Position numbers and translations under genes: made by a program
Assembly (NCBI RefSeq): GCF_020497125.1
Contig: NC_059075.1
Span: 33,950,003 to 34,014,002 of the forward strand
Direction of reading: 5' to 3'
Length of the DNA stretch: 64,000 nt
Origin: Mauremys mutica
Taxonomy: Eukaryota > Chordata > Testudines > Geoemydidae
Notes under the pieces: generated by a model
The model's database searches: none
Told to the model about the DNA's origin: nothing
What the model saw: the letters and a program-made list of their open reading frames with translations, nothing else
Part shown: piece by piece, positions 24,473 to 36,690 of the stretch
Layout of the letters: each line of letters starts with the position of its first letter
How positions within the stretch are numbered: the first letter of the stretch is position 1

Positions 24473-24705
24473 CTCATAGACTTTAAGGTCAGAAGGGACC
24501 ATTATGACCATCTAGTCTGACCTCCTGCACAATGCAGGCCACAGAATCTCACCCACCCACTCCTGTAACAAACCCCTAACCCATGCCTGAGTTATTGAAG
24601 TCCTCAAATTGTGGAGAATCCTCCAGCAAGTGACCCATGCCCCATGCTGCAGAGGAAAGCGAAAAACCTCCAGCGCCTCCGCCAATCTGCTCTCCTCTGT
24701 CTCCA
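24473..24705 (-). mobile_element. CR1 LINE 3' fragment
   Basis: The plus strand begins with GACTCATAGACTTTAAGGTC, then AGAAGGGACCATTATGACC, ATCTAGTCTGACCTCCTGCA and GGCCACAGAATCTCACCCA. This is the reverse complement of the CR1 3' untranslated end in turtles and other sauropsids. The 64- and 78-codon frames over it are not genes. Confidence 0.8.
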
Positions 24706-25014
24706 CTTCTGTAAAGGTTCCTTCATTGGTTCAGTGCTCAGTGTGGATTATGGGGAAACTGGATGGAGACAATGGTAGCAACACTTCATGGCATACGCCA
24801 TACAAATCTTTCCGTTTTCCTCTTGGAAATCTGAATGGGAGTTAAATGACATTTCCAGGCAGCAATGAGCAACCACAGAGGAGTGAGTGTTTGCAAGAAT
24901 TCATGCTGCCAAAGTTTAATACATTGTGATTTTGCAGGTCAGAGGCAAAACAAAACCAAAATCCAGTGAGCATTTCCCCTGAGATCACAAATAAAGGAGA
25001 CTTGTCTGAAGCCT
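24706..25014. other. No gene recognised
   Basis: Short single-copy-looking stretch before the 2.1-kb transposon. Confidence 0.4.
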
Positions 25015-27092
25015 GGTCTACACTACGCGTTTAAACCGGTTTTAGGAGCGTAAAACCGATTTAACGCCACACCCGTCCACACTAAGAGGCCCTTTATATT
25101 GGTATAAAGGGCTCTTTAAACCGGTTTCTGTACTCCTCCCTAACGAGAGGAGTAGCGCTAATATCGGTATTACCATATCGGATTGGGGTTAGTGTGGCCG
25201 CAGATCGACGGTATTGGCCTCCGGGCGGTATCCCACAGTGCACTACTGACCGCTCTGGACAGCAATCTGAACTCGGATGCAGTGTCCAGGTAGACAGGAA
25301 AAGCCCCGCGAACTTTTGAATATTTCCTGTTTGCCCAGCGTGGAGCTCCGATCAGCACGGATGGTGATGCAGTTAAAAATCAAAATAAAGAAAGAGCTCC
25401 CGCATGGACGATTCAGACGTGATCGCTGTAAGGGCAGGCAAATCTGTTCTATCAGCGCTCAAAATCATTTTTTAAATATCTCCAGACAGATGCCATAGCA
25501 GGGACTCAGCGCACTGCTGCGTGACAAGCGTAACGGAAAGCCAAAGAATCAAATGGACGCTCATGGACTGGAGGACTCAAGCTATCCCACAGTTCCTGCA
25601 GTCTCTGAAAAGCATTTGCATTCTTGGCTGAGCTCCAAATGCTTCTAGGGTCAAAAACAGTGTCCGCGGTGGGTCAGGGCATAGCTAGTCAATTTACGCA
25701 CACCCCCACCCACCCCCAGAAGTGAAAGGGAAAACAATCCTCTCTTGACTCTTTTACATGTCACCCTATCTTTACTGAATGCTGCAGATAGATGCGATGG
25801 TGCAGCACTCAACACCAACATCCTTGCTCCCCCCACGCTATGGATGGCTGATGGTACAAAACGACTGGTATCTGTCCTCATCATCAGCCTATTGGCACAT
25901 GGGGCAGTGCAAAAGGACTGGTAACCATGCTGACTAGCATCTGTTAGGTCGATCAAGGGCGCCTGGCCCTAATTTTTCCTGGTAGATGGTACAATATGGC
26001 TGATAACCATCGTCATCATAGCAACAGGGGGCTGAGCTCCATCAGCCCCCACCCTTCATGTGTAAAGAAAAGATTCAGTTGCCCCTTAACTAGCAGAGGG
26101 ATGCTGGGCTCCTCTCCTACACACTCCTTACTGTCCTGTCTGGACTATCATAGCAGCTGGAGGCTGCCTTCCACTCATATCTCACTAACAAGTCACTGTG
26201 TCTTATTCCTGCATTCTTTATTACTTCATCACACAAGAGGGGGGACAATGCTACGGTAGCCCAGGAAGGCTGAGGGAAGAACGGAATCAACCCCCTGTGA
26301 ATAGAATACAGCTCATAATTTCTGCAGGATCTGACACAGAGCAGCTGTGCTCTCTGGTTCTCTGATACAGTGGTTCTCTAGTACACTTGCCCATATTCTA
26401 GGCAGGACTGATTCTATTTTTAGATACCAAAAGGAGGGATTGACTCAGGGAGTCATTCCCAATTTTGGCTTTTGTGCCCCTGGCTAAGAGCAGCCAGGGG
26501 CACTTATGACAGCAGCAAATGGCAGAGTGCAAAAGGACTGGTAGCCATGATCATCTTATTACCAATTTATGGTATGGTAGATGGTACAATATGGCTGATA
26601 ACCATCTCTGCTATCATGCAAAAGCATGCTGCTGTGTAGCACTGCTGAATCGCCTCTGTGAGCGGCATCTAGTACACATACGGTGACAGTCACAAAAGGC
26701 GAAACAGGCTCCATGATTGCCATGCTATGGCATCTTCCAGGGCAATCCAGGGAAAAAAGGCATGAAATGCTTGTCTGCCGTTGCTTTCCCAGCGGAAGGA
26801 GTGACTGACGACATTTACCCAGAACCACCCGCGACAATGATTTTTGCCGCATAAGGCACTGGGATCTCAACCCGGAAATTCCAAGGGGCGGGGGAGGCTG
26901 CGGGAACTATGGGATAGCTACAGAATAGCTACCCACAGTGCAATGCTCCAGAAATCGACGCTAGCCTCGGACCGTGGACGCACACCACCGATTTAATGTG
27001 TTTAGTGTGGCCGCGCACACTCGATTTTATACAATCTGTTTTGTTAAACCGGTTTATGTAAATTCGGAATAATCCCGTAGTGTAGACGTACC
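25015..27092. mobile_element. 2.1-kb terminal-inverted-repeat DNA transposon, non-autonomous
   Basis: The ends contain GTCTACACTACG (25016-25027) and its complement CGTAGTGTAGAC (27076-27087). A second inverted pair, TTTAAACCGGTTTTA near the left and TTAAACCGGTTTATG near the right, lies just inside, and deeper still CAGATCGACGGTATTGG and ATCGACGCTAGCC. The sequence is richer in CpG than its surroundings. Within it, 25980-26011 is repeated exactly at 26575-26606, and 25906-25923 at 26526-26543, so about 600 bp has been partly duplicated. No frame encodes a transposase. I associate the ends with turtle Harbinger-like elements, but that name is from memory and is uncertain. Confidence 0.75.
25980..26606. 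repeat. Internal direct repeats of the 2.1-kb transposon
   Basis: A 32-bp block at 25980-26011 recurs identically at 26575-26606 (595-bp offset). The block AGTGCAAAAGGACTGGTA at 25906-25923 recurs at 26526-26543 (620-bp offset). The slightly different offsets point to small indels after duplication. Confidence 0.8.
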
Positions 27093-27328
27093 CTAAATCT
27101 AAAAGACACAGTGTTTCCTTAAAGCTGGAAGCATAGAGGCCCAGATAACAGCACAAATAATGAAACTATGTATCTGCTCCAGTTGCAAACAAAATTCTTA
27201 AAGCCTCACAGAACATCTGTGTTTACACAAGATGCATCTGGATCTAGTTAACAAAAGACCCACAGGAAAGTCAATGTGAACCAATTGATTTCATGAATGA
27301 ATTGTGCAGGATATTTCAAATGGACCTT
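27093..27328. other. No gene recognised
   Basis: Short unique stretch between the transposon and the solo LTR; ends with the 5-bp LTR target site ACCTT (27324-27328). Confidence 0.4.
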
Positions 27329-28204
27329 TGTCATGGGTCTACCCTCACTTGAAACTGGGCGGTTTCAAAGTGAGGACCCGCATGTCACCATGTCAAAGGT
27401 CTCACCCCCACTTGGAGCTGTTCGGCTCCAATGTGGGGACCTGACTTAGTTTCCCTCTAAACTAAAATCCTAGTTTAGATCTAGTAAGCTGCCACCCTTA
27501 GGGTGGGGTTCCTTTTCGCTGCCACCACTCAATTAAGAAATGTGAATTGAGACACAGTCCTTCCCCAAAATCCTAGGGGATTCCAAGAGCCCCAAATCCA
27601 TGGAGTTCTCACACCCAGGAGAAACAAACCATTCCCCCTGCTTCCTCCCCCCCCTCCCTTTTCCTAGGAGAGATACCGGGATCCAACTACAGAGGGATAC
27701 CTCCCCCTCCCCTTTCCCTGAGAATCCACCCAAGGAAAGACCAACAAGTCCTTAATAGAAAAGAATTTATTAAAGAATAAAAAGAAACTACAGAATCTCT
27801 ATGAGCCCAAGCTGGACACTCATAGGGTATAACCTTATCAATCTCTGGAGAGAATCCCCTCTCCCCCTTTTCTCAGTAAAAGCAATATCAGCAAACAGGA
27901 ATAAAGCATTTCCTTTAGCAAACACACAATTGCAAATATAGAAATCAAATCATAAGACTAATTCGCCTTTCTAATTAATACTTACTATTAATTAGTAGAA
28001 ACTACTCCAGGAGAACTTGGAGACATGACTGTCCTCTGTTAGATTCAAAAACAGTTCTCACTCAGACAAAGGCTTCTCTCCACAGAGATTTGAAAAAATC
28101 TTATCTCTGATTGGTCCTCTGGTCAGGTGGTCACCAGGTACTACATGTTAACCCTTTACAGGTAAAACAGACCTTAACCCTTAACTATCTGTTTATTTAT
28201 GACA
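27329..28204 (-). mobile_element. Solo LTR, 876 bp
   Basis: The element begins TGTCATGGG and ends TTATGACA on the plus strand, so on the minus strand it runs TGTCATAA...CCCATGACA with canonical TG...CA ends. It is flanked by a perfect 5-bp duplication ACCTT (27324-27328 and 28205-28209), as made by retroviral and gypsy integrases. A minus-strand AATAAA lies at 27766-27771. There is no coding sequence between LTRs, so it is a solo LTR from recombination. The 66-codon minus frame at 27533-27733 is within it and not a gene. Family (ERV or gypsy) unresolved. Confidence 0.85.
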
Positions 28205-28209
28205 ACCTT

Positions 28210-30026
28210 AAACACAAATAGCCTGTGAAAGACACATTCATTTGCTTATGAATATCCCAGTGACAAAGATGGAAGCACAAACAGCAATTAGATGATTCTT
28301 CTTGGAACTGGCTTTTTATTAGGACTCTTTCTTTACTAAATCTTTGCTTGGTGTGGGTGAGTGGTGGGGAAAAAACATTACTTTGCATCAATTATATTTA
28401 CATGCATTTGGCTCCTTTTTTATTCTTCCTATGCATCTCTTCTACTTTAACTCTCATTCCCCCCACCTTTAAAACAATCTGACTTCAATTTCACAGCAAA
28501 ATAGTTGGTACTGAAGAAACATTTTGCATTGCAGATATTTGAGAATGGCTTATTCATAATTAGTGAATGGGTATATGAGAAGGGTCTGTAGGGGGACTAG
28601 GAATAAAATACTTTTCCAAATGAACTGCATGCCAGCTAGAAATACCCCAGTGTGATAGGTAGAGCTGAACGAATAATTTGCTTTGACTAATTTGACAAAT
28701 CTCAGCTTTTTCTGTTTATGAATTATCCGCAAACAGATTGCAAAACTTGGGCATAGCATAGATCCTGTGGATCTGTGATACCTCACGCTTTGTGGAAATG
28801 GAGGGCCATGATGGAAGGGGAACTGGATGGTTCTGCTATAGAGAATGTGGCAAGGTCCTGCCAGATAGTATGCAGGGTGCTTTTGTGGGTTGGGTCTCAC
28901 AAAATGCTCATATATGAGAAAGGGAGGGAGGGACTACATAAAAATCCCTTCACTCAGCACTGAAATGCAGTATTCCACCCAGAAGTGGCTGAAGCAGTTT
29001 AACAGTGCACAGTAATACTCTACAATAGTGGACAAGAAATGCGGAAGAATACTTCAGCTAATTGAAACTGTAAGGGGAATTTTAGGTAGGAACAATGCAA
29101 GTAATGGAGTTGGAATTTGCTCAAGGTGCTGGGTTTAACATCTCTCTCTCTGTGTATGCACTATGCAATCGTTAATGACAAATGACCTAGAACCTTGGTT
29201 TTATGTCAAATCCAAAAGACCCTCTCCTAACACCAGGATAAGGACGTTACTTGAATACCGATTCAGATGAAAAACTGCTGACTTGTGAATCACTATTTCC
29301 TGCAGTGTGTAGGTGTTCTCTGGAGATCTAGCAAATGCTGACACATCCTGACCCTTCTCCGCATGTGAGTTCTGACAGAATCACAGCCCATGGTGCTATG
29401 GCTGTGGGCCAGACAAACAAATGACAACATTTTACAGCACTGATCCAAAACGCTGTTGTAAATTGTAGTATTTGGCTATTACTGCAGTGGTTTTTGTTTG
29501 TTTAAATTAAAGAGCATTTCTGGTAGGTTGATGCATCTTGCTTTATGAAACCTGGTACTATGCACCTCACACCCTTTTTAACTGATAAAATTGAAACAAA
29601 GGGTTGCATTTATTCCTGGACTAATTGCCTACAGTGGCATTGCCAAAGGCACGAATTCTGTCGCCTTAGACTTGATTCTGTAGCCGTAAAGCTGAATATC
29701 GCAAGGATCAAGTGACTTGTAGAAGGCAAACACCAGCTTTCTTGGTCCATTGCTGAAAACTAACGGCATTAAAATAAGTAAACACTGTTGCCACGGTGAC
29801 AGTGTTTGTTTATTGTAAAATCTATTAGGCAAAACTGCAATCTTATTGTTTTTAAAACCTCTACAATGAAAGAGTCGACTGGTGTCAGTGCAAACTTTCC
29901 TGGGGCAAATGCAAGAAAGGATGATGAGCTGGGTGCTGCTCATCAGTGTCCTGGTAACAGACTGAGAAAAGGTTTTTGTTCTGGCAACGTCTACACAATA
30001 AAGGTTTAATCTTTAAAACTGACTGC
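28210..30026. other. No gene recognised; one CpG-bearing segment
   Basis: Frames of 104-116 codons at 28550-28900 and 29629-29943 show no domain. 29630-29960 keeps several CpG dinucleotides and a 9-bp inverted repeat (AAACACTGT and ACAGTGTTT around 29779-29806), unlike its AT-rich neighbours. Confidence 0.4.
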
Positions 30027-30030
30027 TGAG

Positions 30031-30516
30031 TGTGGCAAAGTCCCGTCTCAGTCTCCCCAGCCTTTGCTGTTTTTAGCTCTGGTGAGACTGGCTTGGGTAA
30101 TGCAGTCCCCCTTAGAACTCAGGGGAAGTCTGTCCCCTGTCTTCCCATCAGTCTTAGTTAAAGTATTTTTTACCCTGCCTTGTAGGAGAGCGTCCTGCCG
30201 CTCCTCCTGGGGAGGCTTGCTGCTTCAACACTCCTGGCAGCCAGGCTCCTTCTCTCTCTGCTTTTTCCCCCCCCTTCCTTCCTCCCAGGAAGGGGTTTAA
30301 AAAGGTCTCAGGCAGCTCCAAGTTGGAATCAGCTGATCCTAATTACCCTCAGGTAGCTCCCCTCAGCTGATTATAATTTGCTACCTTGGTAACCCTTTCT
30401 CAGCTGAACCTGATTGACCTGTAGTTGCCACTCAGTTGATAAGGAGGAGGGCCTTTTAACCCTCTGGGACTGACTCCTCCCCCCCTCTTGCAACTGTCTG
30501 TCCTGAGTTTATCACA
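30031..30516 (-). mobile_element. Solo LTR, 486 bp
   Basis: Plus-strand ends are TGTGGCAAAGTCCC and GAGTTTATCACA, so the minus strand runs TGTGATAAACTC...TTTGCCACA with TG...CA ends. The 4-mer TGAG precedes (30027-30030) and follows (30517-30520) the element. A minus-strand TTTTAAACCCC near 30290-30305 is a weak TATA-like box. No internal coding region. Confidence 0.6.
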
Positions 30517-30859
30517 TGAGCTATAGTTCATGTAATGTTGGAACCTTTATGGATGTTACTTAGCTCAGTATCTGAGACTCTGCTTCGGTAATAACCTGTC
30601 ACATTGCATTAGGTCAGCAGCATGTCTCTGGTGGAAATTATCATCCAACTCAATTGTCTAGGCTCCATGCTATAGAATTCATTTTCTTGGCCTAAAAATA
30701 GCAATTTTATTATTAAATAATAAAAATACATTAATTAAATATTCAACTTGTGCCTAGTCAAATAGAGTAGACAGTATTGTGCCCCACAGACTGTAACAGA
30801 ATCTTGTCAAATGTGAACAAAAATCAGTTCCATGTGAACTACACTTGCTATATGTTAAT

Positions 30860-31025
30860 AGGTCCCAATCCTGCAAGCTACTCCATGTTTACAGGAAGGG
30901 TGAAATCCTGGCCCCACAGAAATCAATGGCAAAATTCTCACTGACTGTAGTGGGGCCAGGGTTGCACCCAAAGAGATCCATAAGCATGGAGCATCTTGCA
31001 GGAGTGGGGGCCTTAGTTTAGACAT
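30860..31025. repeat. Palindromic MITE-like repeat
   Basis: Left GTCCCAATCCTGCAAGC and CTCCATG pair with right CATGGAGCATCTTGCAGGA; inner CTGGCCCCACAG pairs with GTGGGGCCAGGG. This is the 'CCTGCAAG...CTTGCAGG' palindromic family common in reptile DNA. Confidence 0.65.
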
Positions 31026-31164
31026 CAATTGCCACTGAAGAGTAAAGCACAGCAGCATCCTAACCTACTGTATCATGACCACCTGCATGGTTAAAAAATC
31101 CCATTGACTTTCATAGGAGACTTGCTTGAGCTATGGAGTGCAGGATAAAACCCAATGGAGGTAG

Positions 31165-31184
31165 GTGTGTGTGTGTGTGTGTGT
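31165..31184 (+). repeat. (GT)10 microsatellite
   Basis: Ten uninterrupted GT dinucleotides. Another short TG run is at 51339-51351. Confidence 0.95.
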
Positions 31185-32779
31185 AAAGCCTCTTGTAAAC
31201 CTGCAAATCATTCTGTACACATATGACTAGTGTGTATGTATTGTATTTACCTGAATAAGAAGTGATGGATTACAGATGTAGTCTGAGTATTCAGAATGTA
31301 ACATTTTGTGTGTGTAAAGATGATTTTTCAGGTTTACAAGAGGTGATTTGCAAGTTCACAAGATGTTTTTTTCCAAAACGCCATCTATTTTATTTTATAT
31401 ACAGTGACACCATTCTTACCAGTCTATCACAAAATGCTGTATGGATTTAAATTAGCTAAACATTATTACTTAAGTAATAGCAATGATAATACATGTAAGG
31501 TCTGATCCAAAGTACAAAGTGTGGCAAGATGCCCACTGACTTCAATAGGCTTTGAATCAGGTCCTTCAGGAATTGTATACAATACAGTTACAATAAATGA
31601 CATTGCTTTAGAAAAGCAAAGGGGGAAATACCTTACATACTACTATAGGAGAAGGAGAAAAGAGATAAAATGATGTTTCCTCTTTCAGTATATAGCTTAA
31701 TTTATTTGATTATGTATTCAAATTTGTAGTCTTATGTAGATATTAACTACATTATCAGACTAGCAAATACAATTTGAATGTGTTATTAATGTCTATAGCA
31801 TTATTTGCAATATACATGAGAATAAAATAGGTATATGGGATAACTAAATACAACTAATTTGGTGGATGGACAGGAGGAGAGTGATTTTTTTTTTTTGCTA
31901 TGAATGTTTGAATGCATAATTTTCTACTTTTTTTCATTTTTTATTTGTGACATGAAATAAAATCAATCACTTTCCTATTCTACCTCCACTTATGATGCAG
32001 TTTAACAATGCACCATGTTTGTGAAACAAGAGCTGGGGGGGGGGAAATCTTTACCATGAAAGTAGTTTTTAGATGAAATTTCCATTTTCCTAGCTCACAG
32101 CACTTCTGGAGAATGGTAGCAATTTCACGAGGTTGCTAATTTTTTTTATATGAATTTTCATGAGGAATGCTCACTCCCTGGCTGTGAGCAAAAACTCACA
32201 GCCACTTTTGTCTGGAAAATTCAGAAGCTGGTGTAAATCATGTAACTCCATTGCTTTTAATGGAGCTATGCTGATTTATAGCAACTGAGGATCGGTCCCT
32301 TTCCAAAACCCTTTAAAAAGCCCCCAGAAGCCAGGGGATCTAGAAAAATGAGAATTGCCCTCCTTTGATGGGGGGGGGGTGGCGGAAGGTGAGGTTTGGG
32401 AAAGTGGACATGCTCATAGTCAGAGTAAGTCTGTGTTTCGTCGTTAAAAAGGGATCAGACACAATGGCTCCTGGCTGTAAGTCATATACCTAAACTACTG
32501 GACCACAATGCCATGAACTTTCTGAGCCCTATTTTCTTCATCTATAAAATGGAAGCCATGTTTACCACAGTGATATATGAAAATATACAATCTTGGATAG
32601 GTAAGTAGCCTTATCTTCATCTAACAGAACTGGAGACTAATAGTTTAAGGTCAAAACTGTAACACTTGGTTGTCTAAAGTGATTTCTTTGGGAGTTCTAG
32701 GTGCTCAGCACCTCTGGAAATCAGGATGGATGCCTAATTATGGATTTGGGTGCCTACAGTTTGAAAATTGTGGCTAAAG
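31185..32779. other. No gene recognised; minor palindromic and homopolymer repeats
   Basis: Holds a palindromic 'AACTCCATTG...AATGGAGCTA' repeat at 32230-32300, a related phrase at 31500-31570, a T run near 31887-31896, and G runs at 32035-32044 and 32371-32380. Confidence 0.5.
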
Positions 32780-32860
32780 AGACATGCTCGGGTGTGGGAC
32801 TGGCAGCCAAGAGACCTGGGTCCTAATTCTGGTTCCACTGCTAACTTGATGGATAGAGGA
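32780..32860 (+). repeat. MIR/CORE-type SINE head fragment
   Basis: GGTGTGGGACTGGCAGCC, AAGAGACCTGGGTCCTAATT and CTGGTTCCACTGCTAACTTG match the tRNA-like head and start of the SINE body, then homology fades. Confidence 0.55.
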
Positions 32861-35800
32861 ATAGAACAGGCAGCAGTATTTGCTGCTGTCTTCCTATTGC
32901 CCCACTCTAGATGCAAAGGAAGTATCAGAAAATATTAAAAGTATTGGTGCCCAATTCACTTTTGGCCTTTATGCTAAGAGTATCCATTACTGTCAATGCT
33001 TCTGTGGTGTGGATACCTGTCTTCCAAGATCTGAACTGAGATCCCCTACCCCACCAGACTTATTTCTCACAGGCCACCAAACAGTAACACTCTTCTGTCC
33101 TTCTAATCTGAGCTGGAACTGAACCAACAATCTGGAAGGAAAAGGCCATAGTGGACTTTTCCATTCTATTGTACAATACAGTTTCTTATACTGCTGATTA
33201 CTGTAATATCTGAGTGTAATACCAACCCCTTGAGCCATCCAGTTCCCAGGCGATATATATTGAAAAAATATCATTTAAAGATAAATGTATGTGTTCTTTT
33301 CTGGTGTTAAGCCTGCTACTATACGGTTACCATCCAATGACATCATATCGTTGAGATCTGAAACACTAGCCTGTGAATTTCCATTGCAATGTGTTAACAG
33401 GGTATCTGATTTCCTGTCAGTTTCACTGCTGCTCTATAATTATTCAGTTCATACACAGTAAATTAAGTGCGCAGATTTTGGCATGATGGCACAGAGAAGG
33501 CTAAAATGTTAAGCAAATTGAGACTTAGTCTACATAAAATCAGTCACGTCACTGATGGCAAACATGGAACAGGGTTTGCAGTGTGCTGCAGCTGCAGGTG
33601 GCGTGCTCAGATTCCAACCCGGCATAATTACTTATCTGTACAGTCAACACTAATATGTTATGACATGGGGGTCAGAGGTGAAATTGGAGACCTTTTCCCC
33701 CTAATCTAGGGGAAATTACCTTTCTGATGATATATGGCCACAACATTCAGCTCCTAATCATCAAGGCAGGTCTCATCCAGAATGGAGAAATTACAAATGT
33801 GATGTCAGGGAATTAAATATTAAAGGCTTGTTTTCACAGTTACTGAGCACTGACAGCTTCCAGCTGGATTCAGTTTTGGGGGCTCAGCATCTCTGGTGAT
33901 CAGGCCTTGGAAGCCTAAAAATTAGAGATGGGCCAAAACAAGAAGACTGACTAACAATTCCCCTGGAAGCTTGTGGAGAAGGAGTCTGATCCAAAATGAG
34001 ACTGAAATATCAACAACTTGCAAGATTTTCAGTACCATCAAATCTGAGCCCTGGCCTTGATTTTTGCCTCAAACCGGAACTGCTACCCTCATCTTAAACT
34101 GGATTTGGACCCAAACAATGTCTCTTTGGCCTTTTATTATTATTATTATTGTTATTATTATTATGGATCACCATAACCATAATGTCTTCTAAAAGATGTT
34201 ACCATATAGACAAAATGTATTTGCTGTAACCCTAATAAAATTTCTGCTTCAACTAAGTATAGTATTTCTGACCGTGATGTCTCTTCCTTTCTTTGTCAAA
34301 GTTGGCCTCTAGGTCTTTGATTCTGAAGGATCCTGCTCCTTAAGCTTTTTATCAGGTCTACACAATTAGTCTGATCCCACCGTCTACAATTTATTCTGTT
34401 GGTATCAATTAATGCTTGACTGAACCCCATTTTCTGTTCTATTGGAATATTATACGGTTCTGAATTATCCTTCAGTAATCCTGGAGGTTGTAGCTGGGGG
34501 AATTTCATTATCATGTACCGTGTTTATATCTGTATCGAGATAGTCCCAGACCATCTGTCAGTATCACTTTTCCTTGATAATGGATCAAAACAATTATAAT
34601 GATAATGAATAATTATTGCCAATAAAAATAGGGAGGTGGACGGCTCAAAGGATTAGTGATGCCTAGAAACAAAGACTTTCAGTCTAGGTCACTTGATTCA
34701 AATCCAGCATGAGCCAGGAGGGACAGAAGTCATGCCCCGCAAATTCTCTACATCCCAGATGAAATGAGCTGGGTCAGCTTAATTTGATTGTTGCTATTTA
34801 TATATCACTACAGGTGTACATGGTGCTTTATGGACAAATGAAAAGAAGGCAGCCAAGGACCTTGCAGTCTAAATTAGACATCACACTGCAAGGGAAGATA
34901 AGCCAAGCTAGGGGAGGGAGTATGGACAAAGGTTAGACAGTTTTCTGCTGGATTATATATGTATGCATCTTGTCAGTACATTTTCTTTATTTAAATGTAG
35001 GGACATTTCCCAGAGTGCAGGTCTCTTCTCTATTATCTCTATAGAGCCAGAGAAGTACGCTGGACTAATCAGACAAAAATAAGGCAAGGTTCCTGCCCTG
35101 TGCAGTTTGTAGTCTAATTCCTACATTGTATCCACATTTAAAGCACCACCAGAGCACTGAAAAGGAGCTGTCTGTACTCTGTCCGTGTCAATCCAGAGTA
35201 AATCCACTGAAACCAGGAGGTGGTCTGATTGAAGGCAGAACTTGGCCCTTCATCAGCTGTTTTGGCAGGTCAGGAACTGAATGGGTGCTGGAGACTGAAC
35301 TCTATATGGGCCAAGGAGACTGCTATAAGTGGTCTCTCCAGATCCAGACTGAGGTACATTGGGGAGAGGGAGTGTGGGGAAATTTATGACTGATGCCAAT
35401 GCTGTATGTTTTTCTGTGGTTAAATGGAGGTGTTTGTCTTGCTATAGTTGGCTGTGTTATATGTGCTCTAGCTAGTTATAAGACTCTGCTCTCATATTGG
35501 GGATAAATGTACTATACTGAACTCAACTCCTGATGCACAGTTGCTCTAAAGACTTTTTATGTTGTTCTGGCAGAATAAAGAGGCTTTAAAGTAGGTGTAA
35601 AAGGCTCATAAGAATGATCCTGGTGCAGGGAACTCCCCTAGCTGGTATAGAGATGGCATATGGACAGTATGCTGTCCCCAGTCCTAGCCCCTGGCATAGC
35701 GGTTGGATTGGGGACATTTCAGCCATGTGCCTGGAGTGTGCACTGCACTACAGCTATTCTTTGTTTTCCAGGAGGAAGATGAGTGTAAGTTAGAGCAGCC

Positions 35801-36289
35801 CTCAGAGTGCTCTTGTGCCAGAAGTTGGACAGGCATCTCCATTGGCCCAGAATATAGGGATAGCAAAGATGACAAAGTCACTTTGACCCTGCTCCTCCAT
35901 TCCTCTCCAACTGCAGGAACAGAAGAACTATGAATCAGACCCACTAAAAGTTACTGTCACTTGTAGCCATATTTTCTTAAAATAGAAAGTCATATAGTAC
36001 ATTTTCATCTGATGGCAGGCAGTTAACCTTAATAAGTCTAGATCCATGACAGTAATTCATGAATCAGCAATAAGGCCACAGAGGCCATATATGGCCACAG
36101 GAAAACCCCCCACTGTACAGTAGTTAATGTCTCTCTTAACACACACGGGAGGCAGGAGGTACATTGAAGGTCATTAGTAAAGCAACTGATGTTCTGATAC
36201 AATAGAAAAGGCAGCTTGAAGCCAATGCTCCTAAATGGTTATTAAAATAAACATTTATATACAGACTTTTATCTGAGTGTCACAAATGG
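32861..36289. other. No gene recognised; AT-rich
   Basis: Frames of 60-93 codons at 32880-33274, 33467-33709, 34296-34514, 35126-35389 and 35684-35944 have no domain; the last pair is antisense. A TTA microsatellite lies at 34134-34164. 34800-34920 and 35080-35125 carry phrases (GGTGCTTTATGGAC, CCTTGCAGTCTAA, CTGCCCTGTGCAGTTTG) of an old dispersed repeat that I cannot name. Confidence 0.45.
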
Positions 36290-36487
36290 CTTTATAAACA
36301 CTAGTGAATGAACCTTCACAGAACCCCTGTGGGTTAATTGTCTTTAGCCCCATTTTACACAATTATTTATTAGGTGCATGGGAAGGATAAATGATCTGGC
36401 CAAGATAAGAGCATGAGTTTGTGTAACATATAGGAGAGTAAAACCCAAGAATCCCAACTTCCAGTGTCCTGCTTCACCACTAGACTC
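36290..36487 (-). repeat. MIR/CORE-type SINE
   Basis: Plus strand shows the complement of a MIR-like SINE: CAGAACCCCTGTGGGTTAA, CCCCATTTTACACAATTA, GATCTGGCCAAGATAAGAGC, and ending near the tRNA-like head CTGCTTCACCACTAGACTC. Confidence 0.65.
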
Positions 36488-36491
36488 ATTG

Positions 36492-36690
36492 ACTATGTCT
36501 ACACTGCATAGTAAACCCAGGCTCCGACTTGTCTTTAAGCCAGCCCCCAGCTACCATTCACACACACAGCTGTCTGACCCACACCTGAAATCTCTGTGGA
36601 CTTGGGCCTGAAGACTCACTCAGGGGTCTGAGTCCAAGTCCAAGCCCCCTCATATGCAGCATGGATGTAGCTGAAACCTGGGTTGCTAGG
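36492..36690. repeat. Degenerate Chompy-like MITE
   Basis: Left end TATGTCTACACTGCATAG with AAACCCAGGCTC, right part GCAGCATGGATGTAG with AACCTGGGTTGCTAGGCT. Imperfect inverted ends of the same style as 22956-23209. Confidence 0.45.
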
